Under the pieces are notes generated by a model. The model was not told the DNA's origin, ran no database searches, and saw only the letters and a program-made list of their open reading frames with translations. From assembly GCF_002939305.1 (NCBI RefSeq), contig NZ_MVDI01000001.1:1054001-1118000 (forward strand): 64,000 nt of DNA, in the 5' to 3' direction. Positions 35,530 through 44,861 of the stretch are shown piece after piece. Numbering within the stretch: the stretch's first letter is position 1; every line of letters begins with the position of its first letter. Made by a program: the position numbers and the translations under genes. This stretch comes from Chroococcidiopsis sp. TS-821. Lineage in GTDB: Bacteria; Cyanobacteriota; Cyanobacteriia; Cyanobacteriales; Chroococcidiopsidaceae.

Positions 35530-36618
35530 TTATTGAACTGCCAAGCGATCTGCTTCTTTTGCGGATTGTACAATCGCGACTCCGGCGCGATCGCCCATAA
35601 GTTTTTCTTGGTCGTATCCTAGTAATAGCTCCCAGGCTTGTTCAGGATACTTATCAGCTAAAGGTAAAGCAACATCATCCAACATCCAACGTCCGTGACG
35701 TTCGTCTTCGCGAATGTGCAACTCCCAGTAACCCATTGCTGCTTGTGATAAGCCCAGGCGTTGTGCGGCAGTAAGATAGTTACGATAAGCCGCAGGACCT
35801 GCTACCTCGAAGTAGGTTAACCCGCCGTTATAGCGTAGGAAATAACGCTTGCATTCTGTAACAAGAAAGTTATGGTTAGCACAAGCTAGCACTTCCCAAG
35901 GAACTAAATCAAAGTAGGCTTCGGGTTCAGTCTTCATGCCAAACTCGGATAGCATTTGAGCAAAATACGTCGAGTGCTTGCGCGATAAGCGACCGTTGCC
36001 GTATTCTTCAAGTAAAACTCTGGTAAGTGTTGCTTGTATTTCATTTGCCGCACCACCCAGAATTCGCGAAAGGCGGCTTCCTTCGACTAAACCATCGAAA
36101 GAACCAATCGCAAGTATCCGGCGATATCCGGCTTCAGTTGTTTGTTCGCGGATATAACGACTATCCTCCGATAGTGGCGGGTCGAGATCGCGCGCGCCGC
36201 GTTCGATTAGCCCTTGCTTAACATCTTCTTGTTGCAGTGCTGCAACGTCGATTTGGGCGAGTTCCCATGCTTGCCAAGGTGCTTCGATGCGATCGCGTAT
36301 GCTACGTAAGTACGCGGAACGTTCGTTCGTATAGTGGCGTAAATCGTCGTACCAAAATAACTTCAGGCGGTTAATGCGATACAATACACGCTGTAAAAAG
36401 CGATGGGCAGCCGCATCTCCAGAATCGGCGTGATAAGCTTCTTGGATAGCGCGATCGAGCGATGCTTCAAATTGACTGGCAAGTTCGGGTTGGGAAGCTA
36501 ATTTTTTGTCTAAATCTATCATGTCGAGCAGTTCTATAAATTGCTGCTCGGCGTCATTGTATACACTTTGGCGTGTTTGTGTAATCATCGCTGTACGCGG
36601 TAATGCTTCAGATAACAT
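35530..36618 (-). CDS. Heme-oxygenase-like diiron oxidase family protein
   Basis: A 362-residue, mostly helical protein annotated in relatives as an iron-containing redox enzyme. Candidate metal ligands are Glu204/205 and His215 in LEEYGNGRLSRKHS, Glu271 in YFEVAGP, and His301/Asp305/His308 in ELHIREDERHGRW. This E…H…E…D/H spacing on helices is that of the heme-oxygenase-like diiron (HDO) superfamily (UndA, SznF, CADD types). Such enzymes oxidise fatty acids or amines with O2. No pathway partners adjoin it, so the substrate is unknown. Confidence 0.75.
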   Translation of the reverse strand: MLSEALPRTAMITQTRQSVYNDAEQQFIELLDMIDLDKKLASQPELASQFEASLDRAIQEAYHADSGDAAAHRFLQRVLYRINRLKLFWYDDLRHYTNERSAYLRSIRDRIEAPWQAWELAQIDVAALQQEDVKQGLIERGARDLDPPLSEDSRYIREQTTEAGYRRILAIGSFDGLVEGSRLSRILGGAANEIQATLTRVLLEEYGNGRLSRKHSTYFAQMLSEFGMKTEPEAYFDLVPWEVLACANHNFLVTECKRYFLRYNGGLTYFEVAGPAAYRNYLTAAQRLGLSQAAMGYWELHIREDERHGRWMLDDVALPLADKYPEQAWELLLGYDQEKLMGDRAGVAIVQSAKEADRLAVQ

Positions 36619-36742
36619 TGAACAAGTACTTACAATTGTCCGTAATGCTTGCGTCGCAATACTCCACTCTAGAGGTAGATCATTGCACAGACAAGAAAGA
36701 TGCTAGATTCACTCTGAAACAGTTGAAGTGAGTGTAAGTTAA

Positions 36743-37663
36743 ATGAAAGTAGCAATTACAGGCGCCACAGGATTTGTCGGTAGTCGCTTGGTAGAACGCC
36801 TCCACGCGCAAGGCGACCAAGTGTTAGTTTTTACGCGTAATTCCACCAGCGCACAGCGGGTGTTTCCCAAGGAAGTTTATCCGAATGTAGAAATAGTGGC
36901 GTATAGCCCTCGCGAATCAGGCGCTTGGCAAAACGCGATCGCAGGTTGTGATGCAGTAGTCAATCTAGCGGGAGAACCGATCGCCGAAGGCAGGTGGACA
37001 CCCCAACGCAAGCAGGAAATCTTCCAAAGTCGCCAAGTTGGTACGCAAAAAATTGTCGAAGCGATCGCTAAAGCAAACCCTAAACCCAAAGTTTTAGTCA
37101 ATGCTTCTGCAATCGGTTACTATGGCACGAGTGAGACGGATACTTTTGATGAATCAAGTTCATCGGGTAACGATTTCTTAGCCGAAGTTTGTCGCGCTTG
37201 GGAAGCGGAAGCACAAAAAGTATTAGACTATGGCGTTCGTTTAGTGATTTTAAGACTAGGTATTGTTTTAGGAATGGGCGGTGCGATCGCGCGGATGGTA
37301 ACTCCCTTTAAACTTTTTGCCGGTGGTCCTATTGGTAGCGGGCGACAGTGGTTTTCGTGGATTCACCGCGACGACTTGGTAAGTTTAATTATTACCGCAA
37401 TTCAACGGGAAGATATTCAAGGCGTGCTCAATGCTACCGCACCTAATCCTGTACGAATGGCGGAATTTTGTCGAACGATGGGAGAAGTGATGAATCGCCC
37501 TTCTTGGCTACCAGTACCTGCTTTTGCGATTGAGGCTCTTTTAGGCGATGGCGCGATTGTTGTGCTAGAGGGACAAAGAGTCTTACCGCAACGCGCCCAA
37601 GCTTATAATTTTGAGTTTCAATACCCGCACGTTAAACAAGCGTTAGCAGATATTTTGTCATGA
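36743..37663 (+). CDS. TIGR01777-family NAD(P)-dependent epimerase (YfcH-like)
   Basis: A 306-residue extended SDR with MKVAITGATGFVGSRL at the N-terminus, CDAVVNLAGEPIAEGRWTP (the family hallmark NLAG.P…RW), SAIGYYG, and a C-terminal DUF1731 domain (PAFAIEALLGDGAIVVLEGQRVLP). The family is linked to cell division (SulA-like naming) but its reaction is unknown. Single gene. Confidence 0.93.
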   Translation: MKVAITGATGFVGSRLVERLHAQGDQVLVFTRNSTSAQRVFPKEVYPNVEIVAYSPRESGAWQNAIAGCDAVVNLAGEPIAEGRWTPQRKQEIFQSRQVGTQKIVEAIAKANPKPKVLVNASAIGYYGTSETDTFDESSSSGNDFLAEVCRAWEAEAQKVLDYGVRLVILRLGIVLGMGGAIARMVTPFKLFAGGPIGSGRQWFSWIHRDDLVSLIITAIQREDIQGVLNATAPNPVRMAEFCRTMGEVMNRPSWLPVPAFAIEALLGDGAIVVLEGQRVLPQRAQAYNFEFQYPHVKQALADILS

Positions 37664-37681
37664 AGCTTTGCGCGATCCTTG

Positions 37682-37936
37682 TTAACTTTTAGGTTGTTGT
37701 AAGTTTAATCGTTTGAAGACCCAACTGATTAACCCACTAAGTATTGAACCAGCCATCAGGATACCAATCGCAGGTGTAAACACTGGCTGCCATAGTTTGT
37801 ACCACAGATCTAACCCCAGCGGAATGTGCAGCGCGTGACCTATTACTGCGATCGCTAGCCAAAAAAAGCTTAGTAAAACAAGAAAAAAATCTGCAACTAA
37901 AGCAGTGTTTAACCAGTTGAGTAATTTCTCTTTCAT
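37682..37936 (-). CDS. Small two-helix membrane protein, unknown
   Basis: An 84-residue protein with two transmembrane segments (VADFFLVLLSFFWLAIAVIGHA and PAIGILMAGSILSGLISWVF). The ATG start is clear. It resembles small conserved cyanobacterial membrane proteins without a named function. Confidence 0.6.
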   Translation of the reverse strand: MKEKLLNWLNTALVADFFLVLLSFFWLAIAVIGHALHIPLGLDLWYKLWQPVFTPAIGILMAGSILSGLISWVFKRLNLQQPKS

Positions 37937-38012
37937 TTATTTAATTTAAAAATCATTGCACCTTTTTAACCTTGTGGCTAGATTCTTTGTCTAGCCCATA
38001 TCCTTTAGCTTT

Positions 38013-38432
38013 TTAATCAAACAACCAGCTATGGACTCGCTGGAGACTTTTCCACTCAGGTTTGCGGGTTAAACCATCGTCAATACTTTGTTTAATTTCT
38101 TCGCGCATTTCCGAGTCAATCATTATCAATTGCATCGCACGATCGACGTGTTCGCGTACTCCTTTTTGACCTGTTTCTAGCATAGCGACGGCTAGATTAA
38201 CGCGCGCTTGAGGGTCGTGGGGATGTAATTTTACTGCTTTTTGCGCGGCTTTGTACGCTGCGTTAGGTTTGTCATTAAGTAGATAAATCCACGCCAGACA
38301 CGTCCATGCTGCACTACTTTTAGGTGCGCGATCGCATAGTTCTTGAAAAACTGCAATTAAATCGGCTGGATCTTCGCCAGCTTTGTAACGTTCTATAGCC
38401 GTTTCAAATAAAGAGCTAACCGTTTCTGTCAT
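38013..38432 (-). CDS. Tetratricopeptide-repeat protein
   Basis: A 139-residue helical repeat protein starting at ATG 38432 (MTETVSSLFET), chosen over a start seven codons upstream because the repeat register begins here. TPR-like units are visible in AWTCLAWIYLLNDKPNAAYK and HDPQARVNLAVAMLETGQKG. Probably a protein-protein adaptor; partner unknown. Confidence 0.75.
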   Translation of the reverse strand: MTETVSSLFETAIERYKAGEDPADLIAVFQELCDRAPKSSAAWTCLAWIYLLNDKPNAAYKAAQKAVKLHPHDPQARVNLAVAMLETGQKGVREHVDRAMQLIMIDSEMREEIKQSIDDGLTRKPEWKSLQRVHSWLFD

Positions 38433-38470
38433 TACTGAGTAAGTGAAAGACAATCAATGTATCTTAAAAA

Positions 38471-38539
38471 GACTGGTAATTGGTAACTGGTCATTGGAAA
38501 GCATCTCTAATCCTTATTACCCATTACCGATTACCTGCC
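38471..38539. repeat. Dispersed repeat family A, copy 3
   Basis: ATTGGTAACTGGTCATTGG, then about 25 bases, then ATTACCCATTACCGATTACC. It is the best hairpin of the family in this window, upstream of the TPR gene and downstream of the SufA gene. Confidence 0.65.
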
Positions 38540-38564
38540 TAATGCCTGAGGATATACCAACGTA

Positions 38565-38921
38565 TTACACCCCAAACGATTTACCGCATCCACAAGTTTG
38601 GCTAGCGTTGGGGTTAGTAAATTGAAATCCACCACCAATCATCGCATCGCTATAGTCGAGCATTAAACCGTAGAGATATAACATACTTTTACGATCGCAA
38701 ACAATTTTGAAGCCATCGTAATCAAAGACTTCATCATCGCTACGAATCTTGCTAGGATCTTCGAAATCCATCATGTAGGACATTCCCGAACAGCCGCCTT
38801 GACGAACACCGACACGCAAACACAAATCTTTTCCTTGGCGATCGCGGAGAAATAGTACTTGACGTAAAGCTGCTTCACTGAGGAGAATACCGCGTTGTTG
38901 TGAGGGAACTGCTTGCACCAT
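38565..38921 (-). CDS. sufA: A-type iron-sulfur cluster carrier (SufA/IscA)
   Basis: A 118-residue A-type carrier. The three invariant cysteines are in GGCSGMSYM (about residue 44) and the C-terminal [10 protein letters not shown]. It carries Fe-S clusters or iron from the Suf machinery to client proteins in the cytosol. Normal length. No other suf genes adjoin it, as often in cyanobacteria. SufA versus IscA naming is not decisive. Confidence 0.85.
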   Translation of the reverse strand: MVQAVPSQQRGILLSEAALRQVLFLRDRQGKDLCLRVGVRQGGCSGMSYMMDFEDPSKIRSDDEVFDYDGFKIVCDRKSMLYLYGLMLDYSDAMIGGGFQFTNPNASQTCGCGKSFGV

Positions 38922-39170
38922 AGTCGATCGAACTCCTGAGATTTTTAGCGTAAACTGATGTCAGCTTTTTCGTTTATTTTAACGGTTTAGATACAAAGGT
39001 TTGAGGAATTATACTTTGCTTTTGTAAAAGCACTCCAAAGGTTTCTATCCTAGTATTGATGGGTTAAATACATATAAGCTTTTTAATCCGCAAGCAGGAG
39101 AGACTGATAAAAAAGCTCTTAAGCAGGTCGTCGTGCTTCTCGATCGCATTGTTCTGGTTAGCTTGGTTAT

Positions 39171-40814
39171 ATGACAATGTCTTTAAATTGCTCTACTCGT
39201 CGTCGATTACAAAAATTACACCAGATTGCCAGTGTCTGGGAAGGAGATCGGCGTCCGTTGTCAACTCACAAACAAGACTTAGAAGCACGCGGTGAATGTA
39301 TCTTGTGGGTAGATGGTTCGCAGGGCGTTGTAAGAGCTATGGATGTTGTCGCGGCGGAAAGTGGTCCAGAAGCTGTTGTTCGTACCTTGCTGCGTGCAAT
39401 GGAGCATCCTAACAGCCCAGCAAAACCAGCACGCCCGCAAAAAATAGTCGTGAGCGATCGCGAGTTACAATTTTTCTTACGTGGCGTCCTGCAAGAACTC
39501 GATATTGCAATCGATTACGTTCCACAATTACCGCTGATCGACGAACTGTATCGTGGATTTCAAGCATTTGGCGACGAGTCTACGCCTGATTTACCACCCC
39601 AGTTTGCTGAACCCCTCAAGAAAAAAGCTTTAGAAATTTGGCGAGCCGCACCTTGGGAATTTCTCGAAGAACATCAGATTGTCGCCATCGAACTCAATCA
39701 AAGCGATGTTGGCACGCTCTATGCCTCAATTATGGGCATGTTGGGGATGGAGTATGGAATTTTACTGTATCGCTCGCAAGAATCTCTCCGGCAATTTCGC
39801 GCTTCGGTTTTGTCGGATGACGAAGAATCGCCAGAACTCCTGGAAGAAGCGTTTCTGAAGCAGGATTGTTTATTTTTAACATTTGAGCGCGCGACAGAGG
39901 AAGAAGATGAAGACATCGACATCATCGATTTAGCCGATTTGCCAGTTACTCAAATTCAACCGTCTTTTGGTAATATTCACCCTCTCGAAGGCTTGCGCGC
40001 AGTGCTATATGAAGAAGAAGCAACGGTGGTATTTTTGGCACTAGAAGCCCTCGTGCGTTTTATTCGCAGCAAACGACGTCAATTGAGCGCAGAAACATTT
40101 CCCGCTTTGAGCGATCGCTATCGCATTGCTTTACCAATCAAAGACCAAAACCGTAAGAGTCTACAAGTTGAAGTTACTGTCAGCACTATGCCAGAATTAG
40201 CCGCAGAGCTAGAAGAAATTGCTGGCTTCGGCGATGAAGCCGAATTTACCGCTGTCGAAGATCTACCAAGCTTGGGGGCGCTGCGAGATGACTTGATTCC
40301 AGAGGATTCGTTTCTGAGTCTTGGCGTTGTTTCCTGGGAGATGGTAGCGCATCTACGCGCAGCTGTAACGCATTTTGCCCAGTCTGAAGCAATATCCTCA
40401 GGAGGAGATGGATTACCAGTCATTCTCATTCAAACTTCGCGTCCTAAAGCTAAAAATTTAATCGAAGCGATTCAATCAATGGGCGGGCTGAAAGGAATCG
40501 GGTTTAATCCTGGTACGGATATCTTCGGTGGCGATCGCTACGACTTGGGTATTTTGCAAACCGAAAACGGCGAGTTATTTCTCTTTGGTGAGTTCTTAGA
40601 TGACGATCCCGTTCACATCGCAGCGCGCAAAAAGTGGGACGAACGCTGTAAAAAAACCAAAGGTTACTGTGGTTTAATTATTGCGCGTGGTTTGATGGGA
40701 GCTTCGCGCGGACAACCGCAATTACGCGACATGATGGCTTTATTCGAAGCGCGATCGCTTTCCCCCCAGGATTTAGGTATTGGTACACTGCAATTGATGC
40801 CACAATTTGAATAA
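39171..40814 (+). CDS. Conserved cyanobacterial protein (DUF6930-like)
   Basis: A 547-residue soluble protein without signal peptide or membrane segments. It reads as two related alpha/beta halves (VVAAESGPEAVVRTLLRAME…PQKIVVSDRELQFFLRG in the first; KKWDERCKKTKGYCGLIIARG near the end). An acidic patch, ATEEEDEDIDIIDLADL, lies near 240-257. I recall the C-terminal part as a DUF6930-type domain, but cannot confirm it. No enzymatic motif was recognised. Single gene. Confidence 0.7.
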   Translation: MTMSLNCSTRRRLQKLHQIASVWEGDRRPLSTHKQDLEARGECILWVDGSQGVVRAMDVVAAESGPEAVVRTLLRAMEHPNSPAKPARPQKIVVSDRELQFFLRGVLQELDIAIDYVPQLPLIDELYRGFQAFGDESTPDLPPQFAEPLKKKALEIWRAAPWEFLEEHQIVAIELNQSDVGTLYASIMGMLGMEYGILLYRSQESLRQFRASVLSDDEESPELLEEAFLKQDCLFLTFERATEEEDEDIDIIDLADLPVTQIQPSFGNIHPLEGLRAVLYEEEATVVFLALEALVRFIRSKRRQLSAETFPALSDRYRIALPIKDQNRKSLQVEVTVSTMPELAAELEEIAGFGDEAEFTAVEDLPSLGALRDDLIPEDSFLSLGVVSWEMVAHLRAAVTHFAQSEAISSGGDGLPVILIQTSRPKAKNLIEAIQSMGGLKGIGFNPGTDIFGGDRYDLGILQTENGELFLFGEFLDDDPVHIAARKKWDERCKKTKGYCGLIIARGLMGASRGQPQLRDMMALFEARSLSPQDLGIGTLQLMPQFE

Positions 40815-41152
40815 ACTTATCGAAAAAAGAACGCTAATTAATAATTTTTAGCAAAAAAGACATAAGACTTCAACTTGCAGTGAAGCACATCTGTATTTTG
40901 TAGTCATACCATGTCAGAAATACAGGCTCTATAGTAAAGCACCTGAATTGATCTTAGGATATTACAGAAGCTCGTAGCGATTTTCCTAACTGAGAGTAAA
41001 ATTTTGACAACTGCTATAGACTACAGCGGTTGAATAGATGCTTAAAGCATGGCAGGAAGCTCAGAACTGTGACCCCTGCTGTATCAACAATGGAAAACTT
41101 TTGGTCAATTGCAACCAACTCACATAGCTCATATCAAACTTTTCCTATAAGC
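40815..41152. other. Gene-free region with repeat family B elements
   Basis: About 340 bases with no ORF. Bases 40958-41007 carry AAGCTCGTAGCGATTT and flanks matching 21087-21120. Bases 41035-41085 carry AGATGCTTAAAGCATGGCAGG, matching 47026-47046. Confidence 0.5.
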
Positions 41153-41173
41153 TAATGAAAAAGATTATCATTA
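41153..41173 (+). promoter_or_regulatory. Candidate Fur box upstream of the siderophore regulator
   Basis: TAATGA and TCATTA form inverted arms over 21 bases (TAATGA-AAAAGATTA-TCATTA), close to the Fur consensus built on AATGATAATCATT. It lies about 30-50 bases before the araC-type gene, where iron repression would be expected. Confidence 0.45.
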
Positions 41174-41204
41174 GTTATCCGTGCAGAGTATTGAACTGAG
41201 AAAG

Positions 41205-42233
41205 ATGATTGCACTCAGCACTTTAGAATTTCAAGCGCTATTTGATGCAGCTAGTCAGCAAGGTGAAAAACTATATCAGCAATCTGGTGGTGAGTGTCAA
41301 GAACTGCTTCCACAAAAACTAGGTAACGGAGGCGATCGCACAATCGTATTGCGTCACGGACTCGCGTTGCGAATTCGCAATGCCGTACTTTGGCAAACGA
41401 TTCGCATAGAAAACCCGCACGATCCAGCGATCCCATTGATCTCAAAGTTTCACTTATCAGGGAATTCGCGAGTTCTCACGCCAAATGTTCCTGATGTTCA
41501 AGCTGATTACGCCGAAATTGCAGGTTGCAACTACCTTTATTATTTACCTAATTTAGTTGAGTTTGAAGAGTGGTACGCGCAAGAACCGATTCAAGTTGTG
41601 ATGGTTCTCATCGAACCTGAAAGTTTGCAAGAATTTGATGCGGGTGACAACCTACCACAGCCGTTAAGAAAGCTCATTGCAGGAGATTTGACTGCGCGAT
41701 TTCACCAACCGATTGGTAAAAATAGCCTGACTATGCGGCACGTATTACACCAGATTTTGCAGTGTCCGTATCAAGGTATGATGCAAAAAATGTATTTAGA
41801 AAGCAAAGCACTAGAATTGCTCAGCTTACAGTTTACTGCTTGGTTAGAAGACAGTCAATCCCGCGCGCGATCGCCGCGATTGCGTCTTGAAGACATCGAA
41901 AGGCTGCATCAAGCGCGAGAAATTTTGATTCAAAATATCGATAATCCACCATCGCTATTAGCATTAGCGCGGCAAGTTAAGCTGAATGACTGCAAACTCA
42001 AACAGGGATTTCGCCAAATCTTTGGCACTACGGTTTTTGGCTATTTGCACGAAATTCGCATGGAGCGATCGCGCCAACTTTTAGCAACAGGTCAACTCAG
42101 TGTCACCGAAGTCGCATACGCGGTTGGGTATAGCAGTCTTCCCTCGTTTAGTAAAGCGTTTCGCAAACGTTTTCACTGTAGCCCCTTACATACAATTCGC
42201 AACTCCGTTTGGGATAAAAAAAACTCCGTTTGA
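41205..42233 (+). CDS. AraC-family regulator, PchR-like, of siderophore uptake
   Basis: A protein of about 342 residues starting at ATG 41205; a GTG at 41181 adds eight residues. The C-terminal AraC DNA-binding domain has two helix-turn-helix units: LLALARQVKLNDCKLKQGFR and VTEVAYAVGYSSLPSFSKAF, followed by KRFHCSPL. The N-terminal half is the variable ligand-sensing domain, which in PchR binds ferri-siderophore. It directly precedes the TonB receptor gene and likely activates it under iron limitation. A Fur-like box lies upstream. Confidence 0.9.
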   Translation: MIALSTLEFQALFDAASQQGEKLYQQSGGECQELLPQKLGNGGDRTIVLRHGLALRIRNAVLWQTIRIENPHDPAIPLISKFHLSGNSRVLTPNVPDVQADYAEIAGCNYLYYLPNLVEFEEWYAQEPIQVVMVLIEPESLQEFDAGDNLPQPLRKLIAGDLTARFHQPIGKNSLTMRHVLHQILQCPYQGMMQKMYLESKALELLSLQFTAWLEDSQSRARSPRLRLEDIERLHQAREILIQNIDNPPSLLALARQVKLNDCKLKQGFRQIFGTTVFGYLHEIRMERSRQLLATGQLSVTEVAYAVGYSSLPSFSKAFRKRFHCSPLHTIRNSVWDKKNSV

Positions 42234-42320
42234 GATAAGACCGCGATCGTTAAACATCCTAGTATTTGACGTGGTATTGAGAGTCTTTCTTAAGAGTGAG
42301 TTAGTGTGTGAGGCGATCGC

Positions 42321-44783
42321 GTGAACAAACTAGTAATCATTTGGTTCGCTGGAATAGCATCAATGATGATTCAGCCCGCGCTGGCTGATGTTCGCTCAAA
42401 TACATTGCAACAATTAACGCTAAATTCTCAAGCTTCTATCGTAGAGATAACAAACGTTCAACTTAACACTGATGCTGGAGTAGAAGTCGTTTTAATAACT
42501 TCAGAGCAATTATCAGTGCCTGCAACCTTTACAATTGGTAATACTTTAATTGCGGATATTCCAAATGCGATTTTAAGAATACGCGATCGCAGTGAATTTG
42601 AAGTCTTTGAACCTACAGCAGAAATCGCATCAATTCGCGTCTCCAATCTGTTAGGACAAGTCCGAATTGCGATAACCGGAACCGAAGCACCTCCTACCGC
42701 CGAAATTAGTACCGCCACCCAAGGCTTGGTAGTCAGCGTCGTACCCGCCTCTGTTGAGGACGATACCATCGAAATTTTAGTCACAGGCGAACCGGAAGAC
42801 GGCTATTTTATTCCCAATGCAAGTACAGCAACGCGGACAGATACTCCGATTTTAAACATTCCGCAATCAATTCAGGTCATTCCTCGCCAGGTACTAGCAG
42901 ATCAGCAAGTCACGCAACTTGAGGAAGCGTTGCAAAATGCGAGTGGAGTAATCTACAACGGCACAGATACATTTAGCGACCTTAACTATAGCATTCGCGG
43001 GTTTAGCGGTACTCCTGTGTTACAAGATGGTTTTCGCCAGTACGATTTTGCAGAAATTCCCGAAGTCGCCAACATCGAACAAATTGAAGTGTTGCGAGGT
43101 CCATCCTCAATTCTCTATGGCGAGATTCAACCTGGCGGCGTAATTAATGTAGTCACAAAACAACCGCTAGCCGATCCGTTTTACGAAGCGGAACTGCAAG
43201 TGGGTAGCTACGGCTTGATTCGCCCGCGCATCGATATTTCTGGGCCACTCGATAACAGCGCGAGTGTATTGTATCGATTAAATGCGCTGTATTCGCGACG
43301 CGATAGTTTTCGGAATTTCGACCAAGATTTTGAACAATTTTTTATTTCTCCCGTTCTGACGTGGAATATTAATGAACGCACCAATCTCGCGCTGAATCTA
43401 CAATTATCAAATCGCGAACGCCCCTTTGATGGAGGTACGGTTGCTGTGGGGAACGGCGTTGCGGATGTACCGCGCGATCGCATTTTTAATGAACCTGATG
43501 ACTTTATTCGGCGCGATTTTTTGAGTATTGGCTACAATCTTAATCATCAATTGAGCAACGAATGGTCAATCCGTAATGCGTTTCGTTATACCGATTCGCG
43601 AGTGTTTTCGGATCGCCTGTCAATTCCAATTGAGTTTGACGAGGAAACTGGAATTCTCACGCGAGTTTTTGCCCTCGACGATTTTAATTCGCAAAACTAC
43701 GCGCTGCAAACAAGTCTTATCGGTGAATTCGCGACTGGTTCTGTCGAACACACCTTGTTATTCGGTATTGATTTGACTCGCACGCATACAAATGAGTTTG
43801 CGATCGCCAATTTCACGCCATTTCCCATCAATGTTTTTAATCCGGTGTATGGCGTAGACCGACCTACTTTTGATACATTACTGTTTGACCGTGCATTAAA
43901 AATCGACCGCTTAGGCGTTTATCTTCAAGATCAAATTCAGCTTTTCGATCGTTTAAATTTATTACTAGGCTTGCGCTACGACACGGTAAACCAACGCATT
44001 GATAACACGCCCGCCTTATTTTATCCTGGTGGCGATACAACGCAAAATGATGATGCTTGGACTCCACGCGTCGGAATTGTTTATCAGCCGATAGAATACC
44101 TTTCACTTTATGCAAGTTATTCGCAATCTTTTAATCCTAATACTGGTGTCGCAGCCGATGGCAATCCATTTGAACCAGAAAAAGGTGAGGGATTTGAAGT
44201 AGGAGTCAAAGCCGAATTGTTAGATGGTAATCTACTAGCAACGCTGGCGTATTTTGATATTACAAAACAGAATGTGCTGACAGAAGATCCTAATTTTCCT
44301 GGTTTAGGAATTTCCATCGCCACAGGCGAACAACAAAGTCGCGGCATTGAATTCGATCTCACTGGGCAAATTATACCAGGATGGAATATTATTGCGTCCT
44401 ACGCTTATACTGATGCCAAAATTACTGAAGACAACACAATTGCGATTGGAAATCGATTACCAGGCATTCCACTACACAATGCTAGCCTATGGACAACTTA
44501 TCAAATTCAAAATGGCGACTTTGCAGGGTTAGGATTTGGCATTGGGTTCAACTTTGTGGGAAACCGTCAAGGCGATTTGAACAACAGCTTTGCAGTAGAT
44601 AGCTACTTTCTTACCAACGCGGCTGTGTTTTATCAACGCGATCATTGGCGATTTGCACTCAATTTTAAAAATCTATTCGATGTTAATTATGTTGGTAGTA
44701 CAGGTAACTTTGGTAGCCGTCAAAGCGCTGGAGAACCTGGAGAACCGTTTACTGTCATTGGCTCAATTTCGGTAAGATTTTAA
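42321..44783 (+). CDS. TonB-dependent siderophore receptor with N-terminal AMIN domain
   Basis: An 820-residue outer-membrane receptor starting at GTG. It has a signal peptide (…MMIQPALA), an AMIN domain about 40-150 (peptidoglycan/envelope-associated module typical of cyanobacterial receptors), a TonB-box-like stretch IEILVTG near 155, and a plug domain with IEQIEVLRGPSSILYGEIQPGGVINVVTK. A 22-strand barrel ends in FTVIGSISVRF with the terminal Phe. It imports ferric siderophores (hydroxamate or catecholate type; the substrate cannot be read). Confidence 0.95.
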   Translation: MNKLVIIWFAGIASMMIQPALADVRSNTLQQLTLNSQASIVEITNVQLNTDAGVEVVLITSEQLSVPATFTIGNTLIADIPNAILRIRDRSEFEVFEPTAEIASIRVSNLLGQVRIAITGTEAPPTAEISTATQGLVVSVVPASVEDDTIEILVTGEPEDGYFIPNASTATRTDTPILNIPQSIQVIPRQVLADQQVTQLEEALQNASGVIYNGTDTFSDLNYSIRGFSGTPVLQDGFRQYDFAEIPEVANIEQIEVLRGPSSILYGEIQPGGVINVVTKQPLADPFYEAELQVGSYGLIRPRIDISGPLDNSASVLYRLNALYSRRDSFRNFDQDFEQFFISPVLTWNINERTNLALNLQLSNRERPFDGGTVAVGNGVADVPRDRIFNEPDDFIRRDFLSIGYNLNHQLSNEWSIRNAFRYTDSRVFSDRLSIPIEFDEETGILTRVFALDDFNSQNYALQTSLIGEFATGSVEHTLLFGIDLTRTHTNEFAIANFTPFPINVFNPVYGVDRPTFDTLLFDRALKIDRLGVYLQDQIQLFDRLNLLLGLRYDTVNQRIDNTPALFYPGGDTTQNDDAWTPRVGIVYQPIEYLSLYASYSQSFNPNTGVAADGNPFEPEKGEGFEVGVKAELLDGNLLATLAYFDITKQNVLTEDPNFPGLGISIATGEQQSRGIEFDLTGQIIPGWNIIASYAYTDAKITEDNTIAIGNRLPGIPLHNASLWTTYQIQNGDFAGLGFGIGFNFVGNRQGDLNNSFAVDSYFLTNAAVFYQRDHWRFALNFKNLFDVNYVGSTGNFGSRQSAGEPGEPFTVIGSISVRF

Positions 44784-44861
44784 TGTTGCGAATCTGTCAA
44801 AGCAATTAGCTTAGCGTTTTGCTTCGAGTTGCTGGATGTTCTTGGAGTCAGGAGTTACTGA

